A DNA stretch of 64,000 nucleotides, taken from NCBI RefSeq assembly GCF_000599885.1, contig NZ_JFGT01000006.1, positions 248,001 to 312,000 on the forward strand, given 5' to 3'. Positions 29,910 through 40,297 of this stretch are shown in pieces (within the stretch, counting starts at the first letter, position 1; each line of letters opens with the position of its first letter). Source of the DNA: Pantoea sp. IMH (GTDB taxonomy: Bacteria; Pseudomonadota; Gammaproteobacteria; Enterobacterales; Enterobacteriaceae). Position numbers and translations under genes: made by a program. The notes below the pieces were generated by a model, which saw only the letters and a program-made list of their open reading frames with translations, did not search any database and was not told where the DNA came from.

Positions 29910-30872
29910 ATGAAAACCAATACTCCAGCAGTACAGATCGTGACGATTTCTGCCGATGAAGCAGGACAACGCATCGATAATTTTTTACGTACGCAGCTTA
30001 AAGGCGTGCCGAAAAGCATGATTTACCGCATTCTGCGTAAGGGTGAGGTACGGGTAAATAAAGGACGCATTAAGCCGGAATATAAGCTTGTCGCCGGCGA
30101 TGAAGTCCGTATTCCGCCGGTCCGTGTTGCTGAACGTGACGAGGCCGCTGTTTCCCCCAAACTGGATAAAGTGGCGGCGCTGTCGAAGGCGATTCTTTAT
30201 GAGGATGAGTATATTCTCGTGATGAATAAGCCTTCCGGTACGGCTGTACATGGCGGCAGCGGGTTAAGCTTTGGTGTCATTGAAGGATTGCGGGCGCTGC
30301 GCCCTGAGGCCCGCTTCCTTGAGCTGGTTCACCGCCTGGATCGCGACACGTCAGGCATCCTGCTGGTGGCCAAAAAGCGTTCCGCATTGCGATCGCTACA
30401 CGAACAGCTGCGTGAAAAGGGAATGCAGAAGGATTATCTGGCGCTGGTACGCGGCCAGTGGCCATCGCATATCAAATCCGTTCAGGCTCCCCTTTTGAAA
30501 AATATTCTGCAAAGCGGAGAGCGCATTGTCCGGGTTAACAGCGAGGGGAAACCCTCAGAAACGCGTTTCAAAGTCGAAGAGCGATTTGCGAATGCTACGC
30601 TGATCAAGGCGAGCCCCATCACCGGCAGGACTCACCAGATCCGTGTGCATACCCTGCATGCGGGCCATCCTATCGCCTGTGACGATCGTTACGGCGAGCG
30701 CGACTTTGATGCACAGCTGGCACCGACCGGCCTTAAAAGGCTGTTTTTACATGCCGCTGCGCTGAAATTCACTCATCCAAATACGGGAGAAGTGATGCGT
30801 GTAGAGGCGCCGCTGGATGCTGATCTGAAGCGCTGTCTTGAGGTGCTGCGGAAGCATTCTCCGGCGAAGTGA
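29910..30872 (+). CDS. rluC: 23S rRNA pseudouridine synthase RluC
   Basis: A 320-residue protein that makes pseudouridine at 23S rRNA positions 955, 2504 and 2580 in E. coli. It has an N-terminal S4-like RNA-binding domain ([31 protein letters not shown]). The catalytic domain has Asp144 in [16 protein letters not shown] and GRTHQIRVH. The frame is open from 29805, but the ATG at 29910 gives [11 protein letters not shown], aligning with E. coli RluC (319 aa). No strong ribosome site precedes it, as the upstream sequence is CGCGCACC. Confidence 0.96.
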   Translation: MKTNTPAVQIVTISADEAGQRIDNFLRTQLKGVPKSMIYRILRKGEVRVNKGRIKPEYKLVAGDEVRIPPVRVAERDEAAVSPKLDKVAALSKAILYEDEYILVMNKPSGTAVHGGSGLSFGVIEGLRALRPEARFLELVHRLDRDTSGILLVAKKRSALRSLHEQLREKGMQKDYLALVRGQWPSHIKSVQAPLLKNILQSGERIVRVNSEGKPSETRFKVEERFANATLIKASPITGRTHQIRVHTLHAGHPIACDDRYGERDFDAQLAPTGLKRLFLHAAALKFTHPNTGEVMRVEAPLDADLKRCLEVLRKHSPAK

Positions 30873-31301
30873 TGCCTGGTGCATCATCGCTCCAGGTCAG
30901 GCTGGGATGACTGGCTTTAGTAAAAGCCGGTCAAAAGGGTTCTGGAGATCGTCAGCGGTAAGGTACGGTTCTGCCAGAACGTCCTGAATCCGTCACGGGA
31001 TGCTCGCTTGCCGCATCGCTGCGGTAAACGTCCGGCTGAGACGTACCTGACTGCCATCTATAGATTGCACTGTTGTCGAAAAGAAAGGAGTGCAAATCCC
31101 GCTCTTTTGCCACAGGCTTCCTGTGGTAATAAGTTGCAGGCCGTACTTACAAGCAACTCCTCTTTACCACCACGGCCTTGCTGCTGGCGGGAGGGCTATC
31201 TGGATAGGCGGACCTTTCCGCGCCATGGGCAGCGCGAACAGAGCGTGTCAGGAATGACGTTTTTTGCGAGTCTTTGTTCCGGATAACCCCTCTCGCTGTG
31301 C
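30873..31301. other. Intergenic region between rluC and yceF
   Basis: 429 bases lie between convergent genes. The only sizeable frame (31008-31286, 92 codons) has no family resemblance, is rich in Arg, Pro and Cys, and lacks a ribosome site. I see small inverted repeats (for example TGATGC..GCATCA just after the rluC stop) but no canonical terminator with a U-tract. Confidence 0.45.
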
Positions 31302-31919
31302 TTACCTGCCGGAAGCAGCTGATCCGGGACAGACCTGACCTTTTAGCGGATCGACTCCCGCTTCCCGCAGCATTTCACAAAGCGCGATCAGCGGCAGCCC
31401 GACCAGCGTATTAGGATCGCGGCCCGTTAATCTGTCGAATAGCGTGATGCCTAATCCTTCGCTCTTAAAGCTACCTGCACAGCCCAGCGGCTGCTCTTTG
31501 CGAACATAATTAATAATCTCCTGCTCCGTTAATGATCTGAAATCCACGCTGAAAGGTTCACAAATCACCTTCAGGCTATCCTCGCTGCTATTAAAAAGCG
31601 CAAGGCCGGTATAAAAAATCACGCTATGGCCGCTGGCCTGGCGTAGTTGATCGCAGGCTTTCTCTTCCGTATGCGGTTTTCCGGTTATCTTGCCGTCTAT
31701 TACGCAAACCTGATCGGAGCCGATAATCAGATGGTCAGAATAGCTTTTCGCCAGCGCGCGAGCCTTGGCCGCGGCAAGGCGCTGCACCAGATCTATCGCG
31801 GATTCTCCGGGCTGCGGCGTTTCATCCACCTCCGGCGCAGCAGTAATAAAAGGCAGGCCCAGCTTCTCCAGCAGCGCTTTACGGAAAGGAGAGGTTGAAG
31901 CTAAAACAAGTCGGGTCAT
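31302..31919 (-). CDS. yceF: 7-methyl-GTP pyrophosphatase (Maf/YceF)
   Basis: A 205-residue Maf-family nucleotide pyrophosphatase. The N-terminal motif [27 protein letters not shown], and [12 protein letters not shown] with the catalytic Asp place it in the YceF/m7GTP subgroup. It hydrolyses modified nucleotides to the monophosphate, a housecleaning role. The ATG at 31919 (MTRLVLAST) fits the family; an ATG at 31958 would add 13 residues without alignment. It is divergent from yceD across 142 bases. Confidence 0.94.
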   Translation of the reverse strand: MTRLVLASTSPFRKALLEKLGLPFITAAPEVDETPQPGESAIDLVQRLAAAKARALAKSYSDHLIIGSDQVCVIDGKITGKPHTEEKACDQLRQASGHSVIFYTGLALFNSSEDSLKVICEPFSVDFRSLTEQEIINYVRKEQPLGCAGSFKSEGLGITLFDRLTGRDPNTLVGLPLIALCEMLREAGVDPLKGQVCPGSAASGR

Positions 31920-32023
31920 ATTTTTTTCCAGAATAGATAGCGAATTCGTCCGCCGCATTTTAAACTATGCGCCGCAATGGATGCGTATTATGGGGGAAAG
32001 GTGCGTTTAAACGGCCTTTTTCT

Positions 32024-32052
32024 TTGACTCTATCTCGTTACAAAGTTAATAT
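32024..32052 (+). promoter_or_regulatory. Sigma-70 promoter directly before yceD
   Basis: TTGACT - 17 bases - TAATAT matches the consensus at 10 of 12 positions. The -10 ends nine bases before the yceD ATG, so the predicted transcript would begin at or only a few bases before the start codon. Confidence 0.75.
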
Positions 32053-32061
32053 GCGCGCCCT

Positions 32062-32583
32062 ATGCAAAAGGTAAAATTACCCCTGACTCTCGATCCGGTC
32101 CGTACCGCTCAAAAACGCCTTGATTATCAGGGCGTTTACACCCCTGAACAGGTGGAGCGCGTGGCCGAATCGGTAGTGAGCGTGGACAGCGATGTTGAAT
32201 GTACGATGTCGTTCGCGATTGATAACCAGCGGTTAGCCGTACTCAAGGGTACGGCGGCGGTTTCCGTTACGCTGTGTTGTCAACGCTGCGGCCAGTCTTT
32301 CCCGCATCAGGTCCACGTGACGTATTGTTTTAGCCCGGTCGTCACCGACGAGCAGGCTGAAGCACTGCCGGAAGCGTACGAGCCGATCGAGGTCAACGAG
32401 TTTGGCGAAATCGATCTGCTGGCGGTGGTTGAAGATGAAATTATCCTCGCCCTGCCTGTCGTTCCGGTGCATGATTCTGAACACTGTGAAGTGTCCGAGG
32501 CGGACATGGTCTTTGGCAAATTGCCTCCAGAGGCGGAAAAACCAAACCCATTTGCCGTATTAGCCAGTTTAAAGCGTAAGTAA
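32062..32583 (+). CDS. yceD: Large ribosomal RNA subunit accumulation protein YceD (DUF177)
   Basis: 173 residues, near-identical to E. coli Yce[25 protein letters not shown], a CxxC pair CCQRCG, and the C-terminal [18 protein letters not shown] and [13 protein letters not shown]. In bacteria and plants the family is needed for 23S rRNA accumulation. It precedes rpmF by 14 bases, a conserved pair. No Shine-Dalgarno-like sequence precedes the ATG; a strong promoter sits immediately upstream (32024-32052). Confidence 0.95.
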   Translation: MQKVKLPLTLDPVRTAQKRLDYQGVYTPEQVERVAESVVSVDSDVECTMSFAIDNQRLAVLKGTAAVSVTLCCQRCGQSFPHQVHVTYCFSPVVTDEQAEALPEAYEPIEVNEFGEIDLLAVVEDEIILALPVVPVHDSEHCEVSEADMVFGKLPPEAEKPNPFAVLASLKRK

Positions 32584-32597
32584 TAGGAGTAAGGTCC

Positions 32598-32768
32598 ATG
32601 GCCGTACAACAGAATAAACCAACCCGTTCCAAACGTGGCATGCGTCGCTCTCACGATGCGCTGTCCACAACCACTCTTTCCGTAGATAAAGTTTCTGGCG
32701 AAACGCATCTGCGTCACCACATCACTGCGGATGGCTACTACCGCGGTCGCAAGGTCATCGCTAAGTAA
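32598..32768 (+). CDS. rpmF: 50S ribosomal protein L32
   Basis: 56 codons: [19 protein letters not shown], then [33 protein letters not shown]. It is a standard L32 without zinc-binding cysteines, as in E. coli. AGGAG and AAGG lie before the ATG. It lies between yceD and plsX; the conserved rpmF-plsX-fab linkage joins ribosome and membrane lipid synthesis. Confidence 0.97.
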   Translation: MAVQQNKPTRSKRGMRRSHDALSTTTLSVDKVSGETHLRHHITADGYYRGRKVIAK

Positions 32769-32794
32769 TTCTTGCGGAACAGCGCGGCGATACT

Positions 32795-33829
32795 TTGACA
32801 CGTTTGACCCTGGCAATAGACGCCATGGGCGGGGACTTCGGTCCCTGCGTGACAGTGCCTGCGGCAATGCAGGCACTGGCCTCGTATCCGTACCTGCATT
32901 TTCTTCTGGTCGGCGATCCCGACATCATCACGCCATTCCTCGCAAAAGCTGATTCAGCCACTTTGGCACGTCTGGACGTTATTCCTGCCGAGTCAGTTAT
33001 TGCGAGTGATGCCTTACCCTCACAGGCGATACGTCACAGCCGTGGCACCTCTATGCGCGTGGCGCTGGAGCTGGTAAAAGCGGGCAGGGCGCAGGCCTGC
33101 GTCAGCGCCGGTAATACCGGTGCGCTGATGGGGCTTTCTAAACTCCTGCTTAAGCCGCTTGCGGGCATTGAGCGTCCGGCACTGATGACGGTGCTGCCCA
33201 ATCAGCAGGCGGGGAAAACGGTGCTGCTGGACCTTGGCGCGAATGTCGATTCCGACAGCGCCATGCTGGTGCAGTTTGCGGTGATGGGCGCCGTGATGGC
33301 GGAGGAAATCCTGGCTGTCGCTTCGCCACGCGTGGCGTTGCTGAATATTGGCCAGGAAGAAACCAAAGGGTTGACCAGCATCCGTGACGCCGCAGCTATT
33401 CTGCGCCGGACGCCGGAAATTAACTATATTGGATATCTTGAAGGTAACGATCTTCTTACCGGAAAAACGGATGTGCTGGTCTGCGACGGATTTGTGGGCA
33501 ATGTGACGTTAAAAACCATGGAGGGTGTGGTAAGACTGTTCCTTTCGCTGTTGACATCCCAGAGCGAAGGTAAAAAAAAGGCGTGGTGGATGCCGCTGGT
33601 AGCGCGTTTTGTTAAAAAACGACTCAGTAAGCGCTTCGGCCATCTTAATCCCGACCAGTACAATGGTGCCTGCCTGTTAGGATTACGCGGCACGGTGATT
33701 AAAAGTCACGGTGGTGCCAATCAGCGCGCATTTGCAGCGGCAATCGAACAGGCAGAGCAGGCGGTGCGACGGCAGATCCCTGAACGGATTGCTGCGCGCC
33801 TACAGGCTGTATTACCTAAGAGTGACTGA
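32795..33829 (+). CDS. plsX: Phosphate acyltransferase PlsX
   Basis: 344 residues. PlsX converts acyl-ACP to acyl-phosphate for the first step of phospholipid synthesis, peripheral to the inner membrane. Motifs: [13 protein letters not shown] at the N-terminus, [43 protein letters not shown] and [14 protein letters not shown]. The start is TTG at 32795; no ATG fits the family N-terminus (MTRLTLA). The ribosome site is weak, suggesting modest or coupled translation. Confidence 0.95.
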   Translation: MTRLTLAIDAMGGDFGPCVTVPAAMQALASYPYLHFLLVGDPDIITPFLAKADSATLARLDVIPAESVIASDALPSQAIRHSRGTSMRVALELVKAGRAQACVSAGNTGALMGLSKLLLKPLAGIERPALMTVLPNQQAGKTVLLDLGANVDSDSAMLVQFAVMGAVMAEEILAVASPRVALLNIGQEETKGLTSIRDAAAILRRTPEINYIGYLEGNDLLTGKTDVLVCDGFVGNVTLKTMEGVVRLFLSLLTSQSEGKKKAWWMPLVARFVKKRLSKRFGHLNPDQYNGACLLGLRGTVIKSHGGANQRAFAAAIEQAEQAVRRQIPERIAARLQAVLPKSD

Positions 33830-33834
33830 CGTAC

Positions 33835-34788
33835 ATGTATACGAAGATTATCGGTACGGGCAGCTATCTGCCCGAACAGGTGCGGACTAACGCCGATCTG
33901 GAAAAAATGGTGGATACATCGGACGAGTGGATTGTCACCCGTACCGGTATTCGTGAGCGTCGCATTGCTGCACCGGATGAAACCGTGGCCACAATGGGCT
34001 TTGAGGCGGCGCAACGCGCGCTGGAAATGGCCGGGGTCGATAAAAACGATATCGGTCTGATTGTGGTGGCCACCACCTCATCAAGCCACGCTTTCCCCAG
34101 CTCAGCCTGTATGGTCCAGAATATGCTGGGTATTAAAGACGCGGCGGCTTTTGACCTTGCGGCCGCCTGCGCCGGCTTTACCTATGCGCTGAGCGTTGCC
34201 GATCAGTACATCAAAAACGGCGTAGTCAAAAACGCGCTGGTGATTGGTGCTGACGTGCTGGCGCGTACGCTGGATCCGGAAGATCGCGGTACGATCATTC
34301 TGTTCGGCGACGGTGCGGGGGCTGCGGTGCTGGGTGCCAGCGAAGAGCAGGGGATCATCTCCACCCACCTTCACGCGGATGGACGTTATGGCCAGCTGCT
34401 TACCCTACCTTATCAGGATCGTGCGAACCAGGATCAGCCTTCCTATCTGACGATGGCCGGTAACGAGGTCTTTAAGGTAGCGGTAACCGAACTCGCGCAT
34501 ATCGTTGACGAAACGCTGAAAGCAAACAATCTCGAACGCGAAGCCATCGACTGGCTGGTGCCGCATCAGGCCAACCTGCGTATCATCAGCGCCACCGCCC
34601 GTAAGCTGGGTATGGGGATGGATAAAGTGGTTGTTACGCTCGATCGCCATGGCAACACCTCTGCCGCTTCCGTTCCTGCTGCGCTGGATGAAGCTGTGCG
34701 AGATGGACGTATTAAGCCGGGCCAGCTGGTTCTGCTGGAAGCCTTTGGCGGCGGTTTCACCTGGGGTTCGGCGCTGGTTCGTTTTTGA
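33835..34788 (+). CDS. fabH: 3-oxoacyl-ACP synthase III (KAS III)
   Basis: 317 residues. FabH condenses acetyl-CoA with malonyl-ACP to start fatty acid synthesis. The triad is visible: Cys112 in DLAAACAGF, His in [11 protein letters not shown] and Asn in [10 protein letters not shown]. Length equals E. coli FabH. It starts five bases after plsX. Confidence 0.97.
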   Translation: MYTKIIGTGSYLPEQVRTNADLEKMVDTSDEWIVTRTGIRERRIAAPDETVATMGFEAAQRALEMAGVDKNDIGLIVVATTSSSHAFPSSACMVQNMLGIKDAAAFDLAAACAGFTYALSVADQYIKNGVVKNALVIGADVLARTLDPEDRGTIILFGDGAGAAVLGASEEQGIISTHLHADGRYGQLLTLPYQDRANQDQPSYLTMAGNEVFKVAVTELAHIVDETLKANNLEREAIDWLVPHQANLRIISATARKLGMGMDKVVVTLDRHGNTSAASVPAALDEAVRDGRIKPGQLVLLEAFGGGFTWGSALVRF

Positions 34789-34804
34789 TTAAAAGGACAT
34801 CACA

Positions 34805-35728
34805 ATGACGCAATTTGCAATGGTTTTTCCGGGTCAGGGATCGCAGGCGGTAGGTATGCTGGCCGGGCTGGCGGTTGAAAATCCGACGGTTGAACGTACT
34901 TTCCGTGAGGTATCTGACGCGCTGGGTTACGATCTCTGGGCGCTGGTCCAAAATGGCCCTGTGGAAGAACTGAACAAAACCTGGCAAACGCAGCCTGCGT
35001 TACTGGCCGCTTCTGTTGCTATTTTCCGCGTTTGGCAGGAAAAAGGCGGATCTCAGCCCGCAATGCTGGCAGGACACAGCCTTGGCGAGTATAGTGCGCT
35101 GGTTTGTGCGGGCGTGCTCGATTTTGCGGATGCTATTCGTCTTGTTGAGCTGCGCGGTAAGCTGATGCAGGAAGCGGTGCCGGAAGGCACGGGCGCAATG
35201 CAGGCTATTATCGGTCTGGATGATGACGCCATTGCAAAAGCCTGTGAAGAATCCGCACAGGGACAGGTTGTGTCACCGGTGAACTACAATTCCCCGGGAC
35301 AGGTGGTCATTGCCGGAAATAAAGAGGCAGTTGAGCGTGCCGGTGCGGCCTGTAAGGCTGCCGGCGCCAAGCGTGCGCTGCCGCTGCCGGTCAGCGTGCC
35401 TTCCCACTGCGCGTTAATGAAACCCGCAGCCGATAAACTGGCTGCCGCGCTGGAAGCACTGACCTTTAACACGCCGGTCTTCCCGGTGGTGAACAATGTT
35501 GATGTCCGGTGTGAAACTTCGCCGGAAGCGATCCGCAATGCGCTGGTTCGCCAGTTATACAACCCGGTTCGCTGGACGGGCTGCGTTGAATTTATGGCAG
35601 CGCAAGGGATAACCACGCTGCTGGAAATGGGGCCAGGCAAAGTGCTGACCGGCCTGACCAAACGTATTGTTGATACCCTGGCGGCGGCGCCGGTTAACGA
35701 TCCGGCCAGCCTGTCGGCGGCGCTTTAA
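34805..35728 (+). CDS. fabD: Malonyl-CoA:ACP transacylase
   Basis: 307 residues. It transfers malonyl from CoA to ACP. Motifs: VFPGQGSQ at the N-terminus, nucleophile Ser92 in AGHSLGEYSAL, and the partner His in VPSHCALM. It lies 16 bases after fabH with AAGGA upstream of the ATG. Confidence 0.97.
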   Translation: MTQFAMVFPGQGSQAVGMLAGLAVENPTVERTFREVSDALGYDLWALVQNGPVEELNKTWQTQPALLAASVAIFRVWQEKGGSQPAMLAGHSLGEYSALVCAGVLDFADAIRLVELRGKLMQEAVPEGTGAMQAIIGLDDDAIAKACEESAQGQVVSPVNYNSPGQVVIAGNKEAVERAGAACKAAGAKRALPLPVSVPSHCALMKPAADKLAAALEALTFNTPVFPVVNNVDVRCETSPEAIRNALVRQLYNPVRWTGCVEFMAAQGITTLLEMGPGKVLTGLTKRIVDTLAAAPVNDPASLSAAL

Positions 35729-35747
35729 CAGTCAGACGAGGATAAAG

Positions 35748-36482
35748 ATGAGCTTCGAAGGAAAAATCGCGCTGGTTACCGGTGCAAGTCGCGGAATTGG
35801 TCGCGCTATCGCAGAAACGCTGGTTGCCCGCGGTGCTAAAGTTATTGGCACGGCGACCAGTCAGAGCGGGGCGGAAGCCATTAGCGGCTGGCTTGGCGAC
35901 AACGGCAAAGGCATGCTGCTCAACGTGACCGATAGCGCGTCCATCGAGAGCGTGCTGGAAACGATTCGCGCTGAATTTGGCGAAGTGGACATTTTAGTCA
36001 ATAATGCTGGCATTACGCGTGATAATCTTCTGATGCGCATGAAGGAAGAGGAGTGGCAGGAGATCCTGGACACGAATCTGACTGCAGTATTCCGCCTGTC
36101 AAAAGCGGTAATGCGCGCTATGATGAAGAAACGCGTAGGCCGAATTATTACCATCGGTTCCGTTGTTGGAACTATGGGTAATGCGGGCCAGGCAAACTAC
36201 GCAGCAGCAAAAGCGGGTTTGATCGGCTTCAGCAAGTCACTGGCGCGTGAAATCGCGTCACGTGGTATTACCGTTAACGTCGTGGCTCCTGGTTTCATTG
36301 AAACCGACATGACGCGTGCGCTGAGTGAAGATCAGCGTGCGGGCATCCTGGCGGAAGTGCCAGCGGGTCGCCTCGGCGACGCGCAGGAAATCGCCAATGC
36401 CGTTGCATTTTTAGCCTCTGACGAGGCAGCTTACATCACTGGTGAGACGCTGCACGTCAACGGCGGGATGTATATGGTCTGA
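35748..36482 (+). CDS. fabG: 3-oxoacyl-ACP reductase
   Basis: A 244-residue short-chain dehydrogenase and NADPH-dependent beta-ketoacyl-ACP reductase. It has the Rossmann loop TGASRGIGRAI, NNAG, Ser in TIGSVVG, and the Tyr151-Lys155 pair in NYAAAKAG. The C-terminus is GETLHVNGGMYMV. The ATG at 35748 with GAGGAT upstream is preferred over an earlier in-frame ATG inside fabD. Confidence 0.97.
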   Translation: MSFEGKIALVTGASRGIGRAIAETLVARGAKVIGTATSQSGAEAISGWLGDNGKGMLLNVTDSASIESVLETIRAEFGEVDILVNNAGITRDNLLMRMKEEEWQEILDTNLTAVFRLSKAVMRAMMKKRVGRIITIGSVVGTMGNAGQANYAAAKAGLIGFSKSLAREIASRGITVNVVAPGFIETDMTRALSEDQRAGILAEVPAGRLGDAQEIANAVAFLASDEAAYITGETLHVNGGMYMV

Positions 36483-36562
36483 TAATCACGAAACTATTTG
36501 CGTTATTTGCGGTAATACCCGCAAAATAGCGTAAAATCGTGGTTTGACCAGCCGGGATTTAG

Positions 36563-36590
36563 TTGCATCTTTTTCACCATTTTATACACT
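36563..36590 (+). promoter_or_regulatory. Candidate acpP promoter
   Basis: TTGCAT - 16 bases - TACACT lies about 45 bases before the acpP ATG. acpP is known to have its own strong promoter in E. coli. The boxes here are plausible but not consensus-perfect. Confidence 0.4.
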
Positions 36591-36635
36591 ACGAAAACCA
36601 TCGCGAAAGCGAGTTTTGATAGGAAATTTAATAGT

Positions 36636-36872
36636 ATGAGCACTATCGAAGAACGCGTTAAGAAAATCATTGGCGAGCAGCTGGGCGTTAAGCAGGAAGA
36701 AGTTGTTAACACTGCCTCTTTTGTAGAAGATCTGGGCGCTGATTCTCTTGATACCGTTGAGCTGGTAATGGCTCTGGAAGAAGAGTTTGATACCGAGATT
36801 CCGGACGAAGAAGCTGAGAAAATCACGACCGTTCAGGCAGCTATTGATTACATCAATGGTCACCAGGCTTAA
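36636..36872 (+). CDS. acpP: Acyl carrier protein
   Basis: A 78-residue acidic four-helix carrier. The phosphopantetheine attachment Ser (Ser37 counting Met) lies in [12 protein letters not shown]. Sequence: [23 protein letters not shown] and [21 protein letters not shown], essentially identical to E. coli. It is a hub for FabH, FabD, FabG, FabF and PlsX encoded around it. It is preceded by 153 bases holding its promoter and followed by a hairpin. Confidence 0.98.
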   Translation: MSTIEERVKKIIGEQLGVKQEEVVNTASFVEDLGADSLDTVELVMALEEEFDTEIPDEEAEKITTVQAAIDYINGHQA

Positions 36873-36883
36873 GTGAGCATCTC

Positions 36884-36912
36884 CAGGCGGTCATTCGACC
36901 GCCTGAGTTTTA
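36884..36912 (+). terminator. acpP terminator/attenuator
   Basis: A perfect 9-bp stem CAGGCGGTC / GACCGCCTG with an ATTC loop is followed by AGTTTTAT. It lies 11 bases after the acpP stop and may leave fabF at lower expression than acpP. Confidence 0.75.
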
Positions 36913-36960
36913 TCTGTACGTCCCATATAGTGTCATTTTTTCCCTCCCTGGAGGACGAAC

Positions 36961-38202
36961 GTGTCTAAGCGTCGTGTAGTTGTGACCGGTCTTGGCATGT
37001 TGTCTCCTGTCGGCAATACCGTAGAGTCTACCTGGAATGCTCTTGTTGCCGGTCAGAGTGGCATCAGCCCGATCGACTATTTTGATACTAGTGCCTACGC
37101 AACGCGTTTTGCTGGCTTAGTAAAGGACTTTAACTGTGAAGAGTTTATCTCGCGCAAAGATCAGCGCAAGATGGACGCCTTCATTCAATATGGCGTTGTC
37201 GCTGGCATTCAGGCCATGCAGGATTCCGGACTGGTCATTACCGATGAAAATGCCGATCGCATTGGTGCGGCTATCGGTTCTGGCATCGGCGGACTGGGTC
37301 TGATTGAAGAAAACCACGCCTCGCTGGTAAGTGGCGGACCGCGTAAAATAAGCCCTTTCTTCGTTCCTTCCACCATTGTTAACATGATAGCGGGTCACCT
37401 GACTATTATGTACGGCATGAAAGGACCGAGTATTGCTATTTCCACAGCCTGTACAACCGGCGTGCACAATATTGGCCATGCGGCGCGTATCATTGCCTAC
37501 AATGACGCTGATGTGATGCTGGCAGGCGGCGCGGAAAAAGGCAGTACTCCGCTGGGAATGGGCGGTTTCGGCGCTGCACGCGCGCTTTCCACACGCAATG
37601 ACGATCCGCAGGCGGCAAGCCGTCCGTGGGATAAAGATCGCGATGGCTTTGTGCTGGGCGACGGTGCGGGCATCGTGATGTTGGAAGAATACGAACACGC
37701 GAAGAAACGCGGCGCTAAAATCTATGCCGAGCTGGTTGGCTTTGGCATGAGCAGCGACGCGTACCATATGACCTCGCCACCGGAAAACGGTTCAGGCGCG
37801 GCGCTGGCGATGACGAATGCGCTGAAAGATGCGCAACTTTCGCCAGAACAGATTGGCTATATCAACGCGCACGGCACGTCCACGCCTGCCGGAGATAAAG
37901 CGGAGGCACAGGCAGTGAAGTCTGTCTTTGGTGAGGCTGCTAACCGCGTTATGGTCAGCTCAACCAAGTCAATGACCGGCCACCTGCTGGGCGCTGCGGG
38001 CGCGGTAGAGTCTATTTACTCTATCCTTGCACTGCGCGACCAGGTCATTCCTCCCACCATCAATCTGGATAATCCGGATGAAGGTTGCGATCTGGACTTT
38101 GTGCCGCATACGGCACGTCAGGTTAAGGGGCTTGAGTACGCACTGTGTAACTCTTTCGGCTTCGGTGGAACCAACGGTTCGTTGATATTCCGTAAAATCT
38201 GA
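36961..38202 (+). CDS. fabF: 3-oxoacyl-ACP synthase II (KAS II)
   Basis: 413 residues. It elongates fatty acids, including cis-unsaturated ones in response to temperature. It has nucleophile Cys164 in [13 protein letters not shown], His in [11 protein letters not shown], His in [14 protein letters not shown], and the C-terminal GFGGTNGSL. It starts with GTG at 36961, preceded by TGGAGGA. It ends the fab run with a terminator. Confidence 0.97.
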   Translation: MSKRRVVVTGLGMLSPVGNTVESTWNALVAGQSGISPIDYFDTSAYATRFAGLVKDFNCEEFISRKDQRKMDAFIQYGVVAGIQAMQDSGLVITDENADRIGAAIGSGIGGLGLIEENHASLVSGGPRKISPFFVPSTIVNMIAGHLTIMYGMKGPSIAISTACTTGVHNIGHAARIIAYNDADVMLAGGAEKGSTPLGMGGFGAARALSTRNDDPQAASRPWDKDRDGFVLGDGAGIVMLEEYEHAKKRGAKIYAELVGFGMSSDAYHMTSPPENGSGAALAMTNALKDAQLSPEQIGYINAHGTSTPAGDKAEAQAVKSVFGEAANRVMVSSTKSMTGHLLGAAGAVESIYSILALRDQVIPPTINLDNPDEGCDLDFVPHTARQVKGLEYALCNSFGFGGTNGSLIFRKI

Positions 38203-38220
38203 CCGTTGTCTGTCAGTCTG

Positions 38221-38246
38221 AAAAGGCCCGCGCTGCGGGCCTTTTT
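38221..38246 (+). terminator. fabF terminator
   Basis: AAAAGGCCCGC - GCT - GCGGGCCTTTT, then TAATG: an intrinsic terminator with U-rich end, 18 bases after fabF. Confidence 0.9.
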
Positions 38247-38464
38247 AATGCAACTCTTCCCGCCTCGTTGTAGCAGAGCAAATCAGCCAGTCAGGCGCAT
38301 GGCAGCAGACTTCTCCTCTTTCATCACATTGTTCGTAACTTAAAAACTCTCCATCTGCCCAGTTCGCCTGGAAAGTGTGAGCAGGGTTGCGGCATCCGTT
38401 CACCGCGGTACAATTCAGGCCGGACAGTGAAAGCCACTGAGCAATGCCTATTCAGGGGACCTGC

Positions 38465-39274
38465 ATGATTTGGATTAATGGCGAACCAGAAACCCACCTT
38501 GTAGCGAACGATCGCGCTGTTCAGTTTGGTGATGGTTGCTTTACCACTGCGCGCCTTATCAATGGCAGGGTGGTGGCCCTCGAACAGCATATTGAACGGC
38601 TCAGTCAGGCGTGTCAGCGGCTACAGATTGCCCATGTGGAGTGGCGCGCCCTGCGCAGAGAAATGATTGCGATCGCTTATGGCCAGGATGAAGGCGTACT
38701 GAAGGTGATCCTCTCCAGAGGGACCGGAGGGCGAGGATACAGCGCGAAGGGCTGCGAGCAGCCGACCCGTATATTGTCCGTTTCTCCCTATCCGGCGCAT
38801 TACCATCAGCTTCGTCAGCGGGGCGCCCGTCTGGCGCTCAGTACGGTGCGCCTGAGCCGTAATCCTCTGCTGGCGGGGATTAAGCACCTTAACCGGCTTG
38901 AGCAGGTGCTTATTCGCACAGAGCTTGAGCAGACCGGCGCAGATGAAGCACTGGTGCTTGACACTGAAGGTCTGCTGGTGGAATGCTGTGCGGCCAATTT
39001 ATTCTGGCGCCGGGGGGAGAAGGTCTTCACGCCCGATCTGAGTCATGCCGGGGTGAAGGGTATCCAGCGTCAGCACGTCATAAGAGTGCTTTGCGAGCGG
39101 GGCATCACCGTAGAAGAAGTTCGGACGCTGCCTGAAATCCTGGCCAGCGTGGACGAAGTGGTGATAACGAACGCCCTGATGCCGGTTCTGCCGGTATACC
39201 AGATTGAAAACTGGCGCTGGAACTCCCGCCAGCTGTTTGAGCTGATAAGCCACCACGATAATCAACATGGATAA
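38465..39274 (+). CDS. pabC: Aminodeoxychorismate lyase
   Basis: A 269-residue class IV PLP enzyme that releases p-aminobenzoate and pyruvate from 4-amino-4-deoxychorismate for folate synthesis. Motifs: VQFGDGCFTTARLINGRV, the PLP lysine in AGIKHLNRLEQVLIR, EALVLDTEGLLVECCAANLFW, and NALMPVLPV. The frame is open from 38444, but the ATG at 38465 (MIWINGEP) has GGGGA upstream and gives exactly the E. coli length. It begins a tight pabC-mltG-tmk-holB-ycfH run. Confidence 0.96.
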   Translation: MIWINGEPETHLVANDRAVQFGDGCFTTARLINGRVVALEQHIERLSQACQRLQIAHVEWRALRREMIAIAYGQDEGVLKVILSRGTGGRGYSAKGCEQPTRILSVSPYPAHYHQLRQRGARLALSTVRLSRNPLLAGIKHLNRLEQVLIRTELEQTGADEALVLDTEGLLVECCAANLFWRRGEKVFTPDLSHAGVKGIQRQHVIRVLCERGITVEEVRTLPEILASVDEVVITNALMPVLPVYQIENWRWNSRQLFELISHHDNQHG

Positions 39275-39277
39275 TTC

Positions 39278-40297
39278 ATGACAGCAAAGCGAAAACTTTT
39301 TACCGGGGTTATTATTCTTCTTGTTGCGGCTGTCGCCTTCAGCTACTGGCAAATCCGCCAGTTTGCCGCTTCAGCGCTGACGATCAATCAGGAAACTATT
39401 TTTACGCTGCCAGCAGGCTCCGGACGAATCGCGCTGGAAGCGCGTCTGAATCAGCAGCATATTGTGCCAGAAAGTCCCTGGTTCGGCTGGCTGTTAAAGC
39501 TGGAACCTGAGCTGGCTAACTTCAAAGCGGGCACTTATCGCCTGACCAGCGGCATGAGCGTGCGTGAGATGCTGGCGCTGCTTTCTGCAGGGACTGAAGC
39601 CCAGTTCCCGGTCCGCTTTGTTGAAGGTACGCGCTTGCAGGAGTGGCTCGCAGCATTACGTGCAGCACCCTATATCAGGCATACGATCCCGGATGATAAA
39701 CTCGCGACCGTCGCCGCCGCGCTGAAGCTTAACGAGCAGGAGCTGGAAGGCTGGTTTTATCCCAATACTTATCTCTATACCGCCAACACGACGGACGTGG
39801 AACTGCTTAAGCGAGCCCATGAGAAGATGACCAGCTTGGTTGATACGATCTGGGAAGGGCGAATGGCAGATCTTCCTTATAAAAATAAGAACGATCTGGT
39901 GACCATGGCGTCCATCATTGAGAAAGAAACGGCTGTCAGCGGTGAACGCAGCAAAGTCGCGTCAGTTTTCATTAACCGTCTCCGGCTGGGGATGCGTTTG
40001 CAAACCGATCCGACGGTCATTTATGGCATGGGTGACGGCTATAAAGGGAACCTGACAAGAAAGGATCTCGAAACGCCAACCCCATGGAATACCTATGTGA
40101 TAAGCGGGATGCCGCCAGGCCCCATCGCTATGCCGGGCAAAGCCTCGCTTGAAGCCGCCGCACATCCGCTGAAGACGAATTTCCTCTACTTTGTCGCGGA
40201 TGGTAAGGGGGGCCACACCTTTACCACTAATCTGGCAAGCCATAACCGGGCAGTTCAGGAGTGGCGCAGGATCGTTAAGGAACAGAATGAACGGTAA
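39278..40297 (+). CDS. mltG: Endolytic peptidoglycan transglycosylase MltG
   Basis: A 339-residue inner-membrane protein with one N-terminal helix ([16 protein letters not shown]) and a periplasmic YceG domain. The catalytic Glu is in [16 protein letters not shown]. Other conserved parts are [22 protein letters not shown] and [21 protein letters not shown]. It cleaves nascent glycan strands, helping set their length. It starts three bases after pabC and overlaps tmk by 11 bases. Confidence 0.96.
   Translation: MTAKRKLFTGVIILLVAAVAFSYWQIRQFAASALTINQETIFTLPAGSGRIALEARLNQQHIVPESPWFGWLLKLEPELANFKAGTYRLTSGMSVREMLALLSAGTEAQFPVRFVEGTRLQEWLAALRAAPYIRHTIPDDKLATVAAALKLNEQELEGWFYPNTYLYTANTTDVELLKRAHEKMTSLVDTIWEGRMADLPYKNKNDLVTMASIIEKETAVSGERSKVASVFINRLRLGMRLQTDPTVIYGMGDGYKGNLTRKDLETPTPWNTYVISGMPPGPIAMPGKASLEAAAHPLKTNFLYFVADGKGGHTFTTNLASHNRAVQEWRRIVKEQNER

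Noticed and set aside
31008..31286. 92-codon frame between rluC and yceF
   Set aside because: Atypical composition, no ribosome site and no family match.
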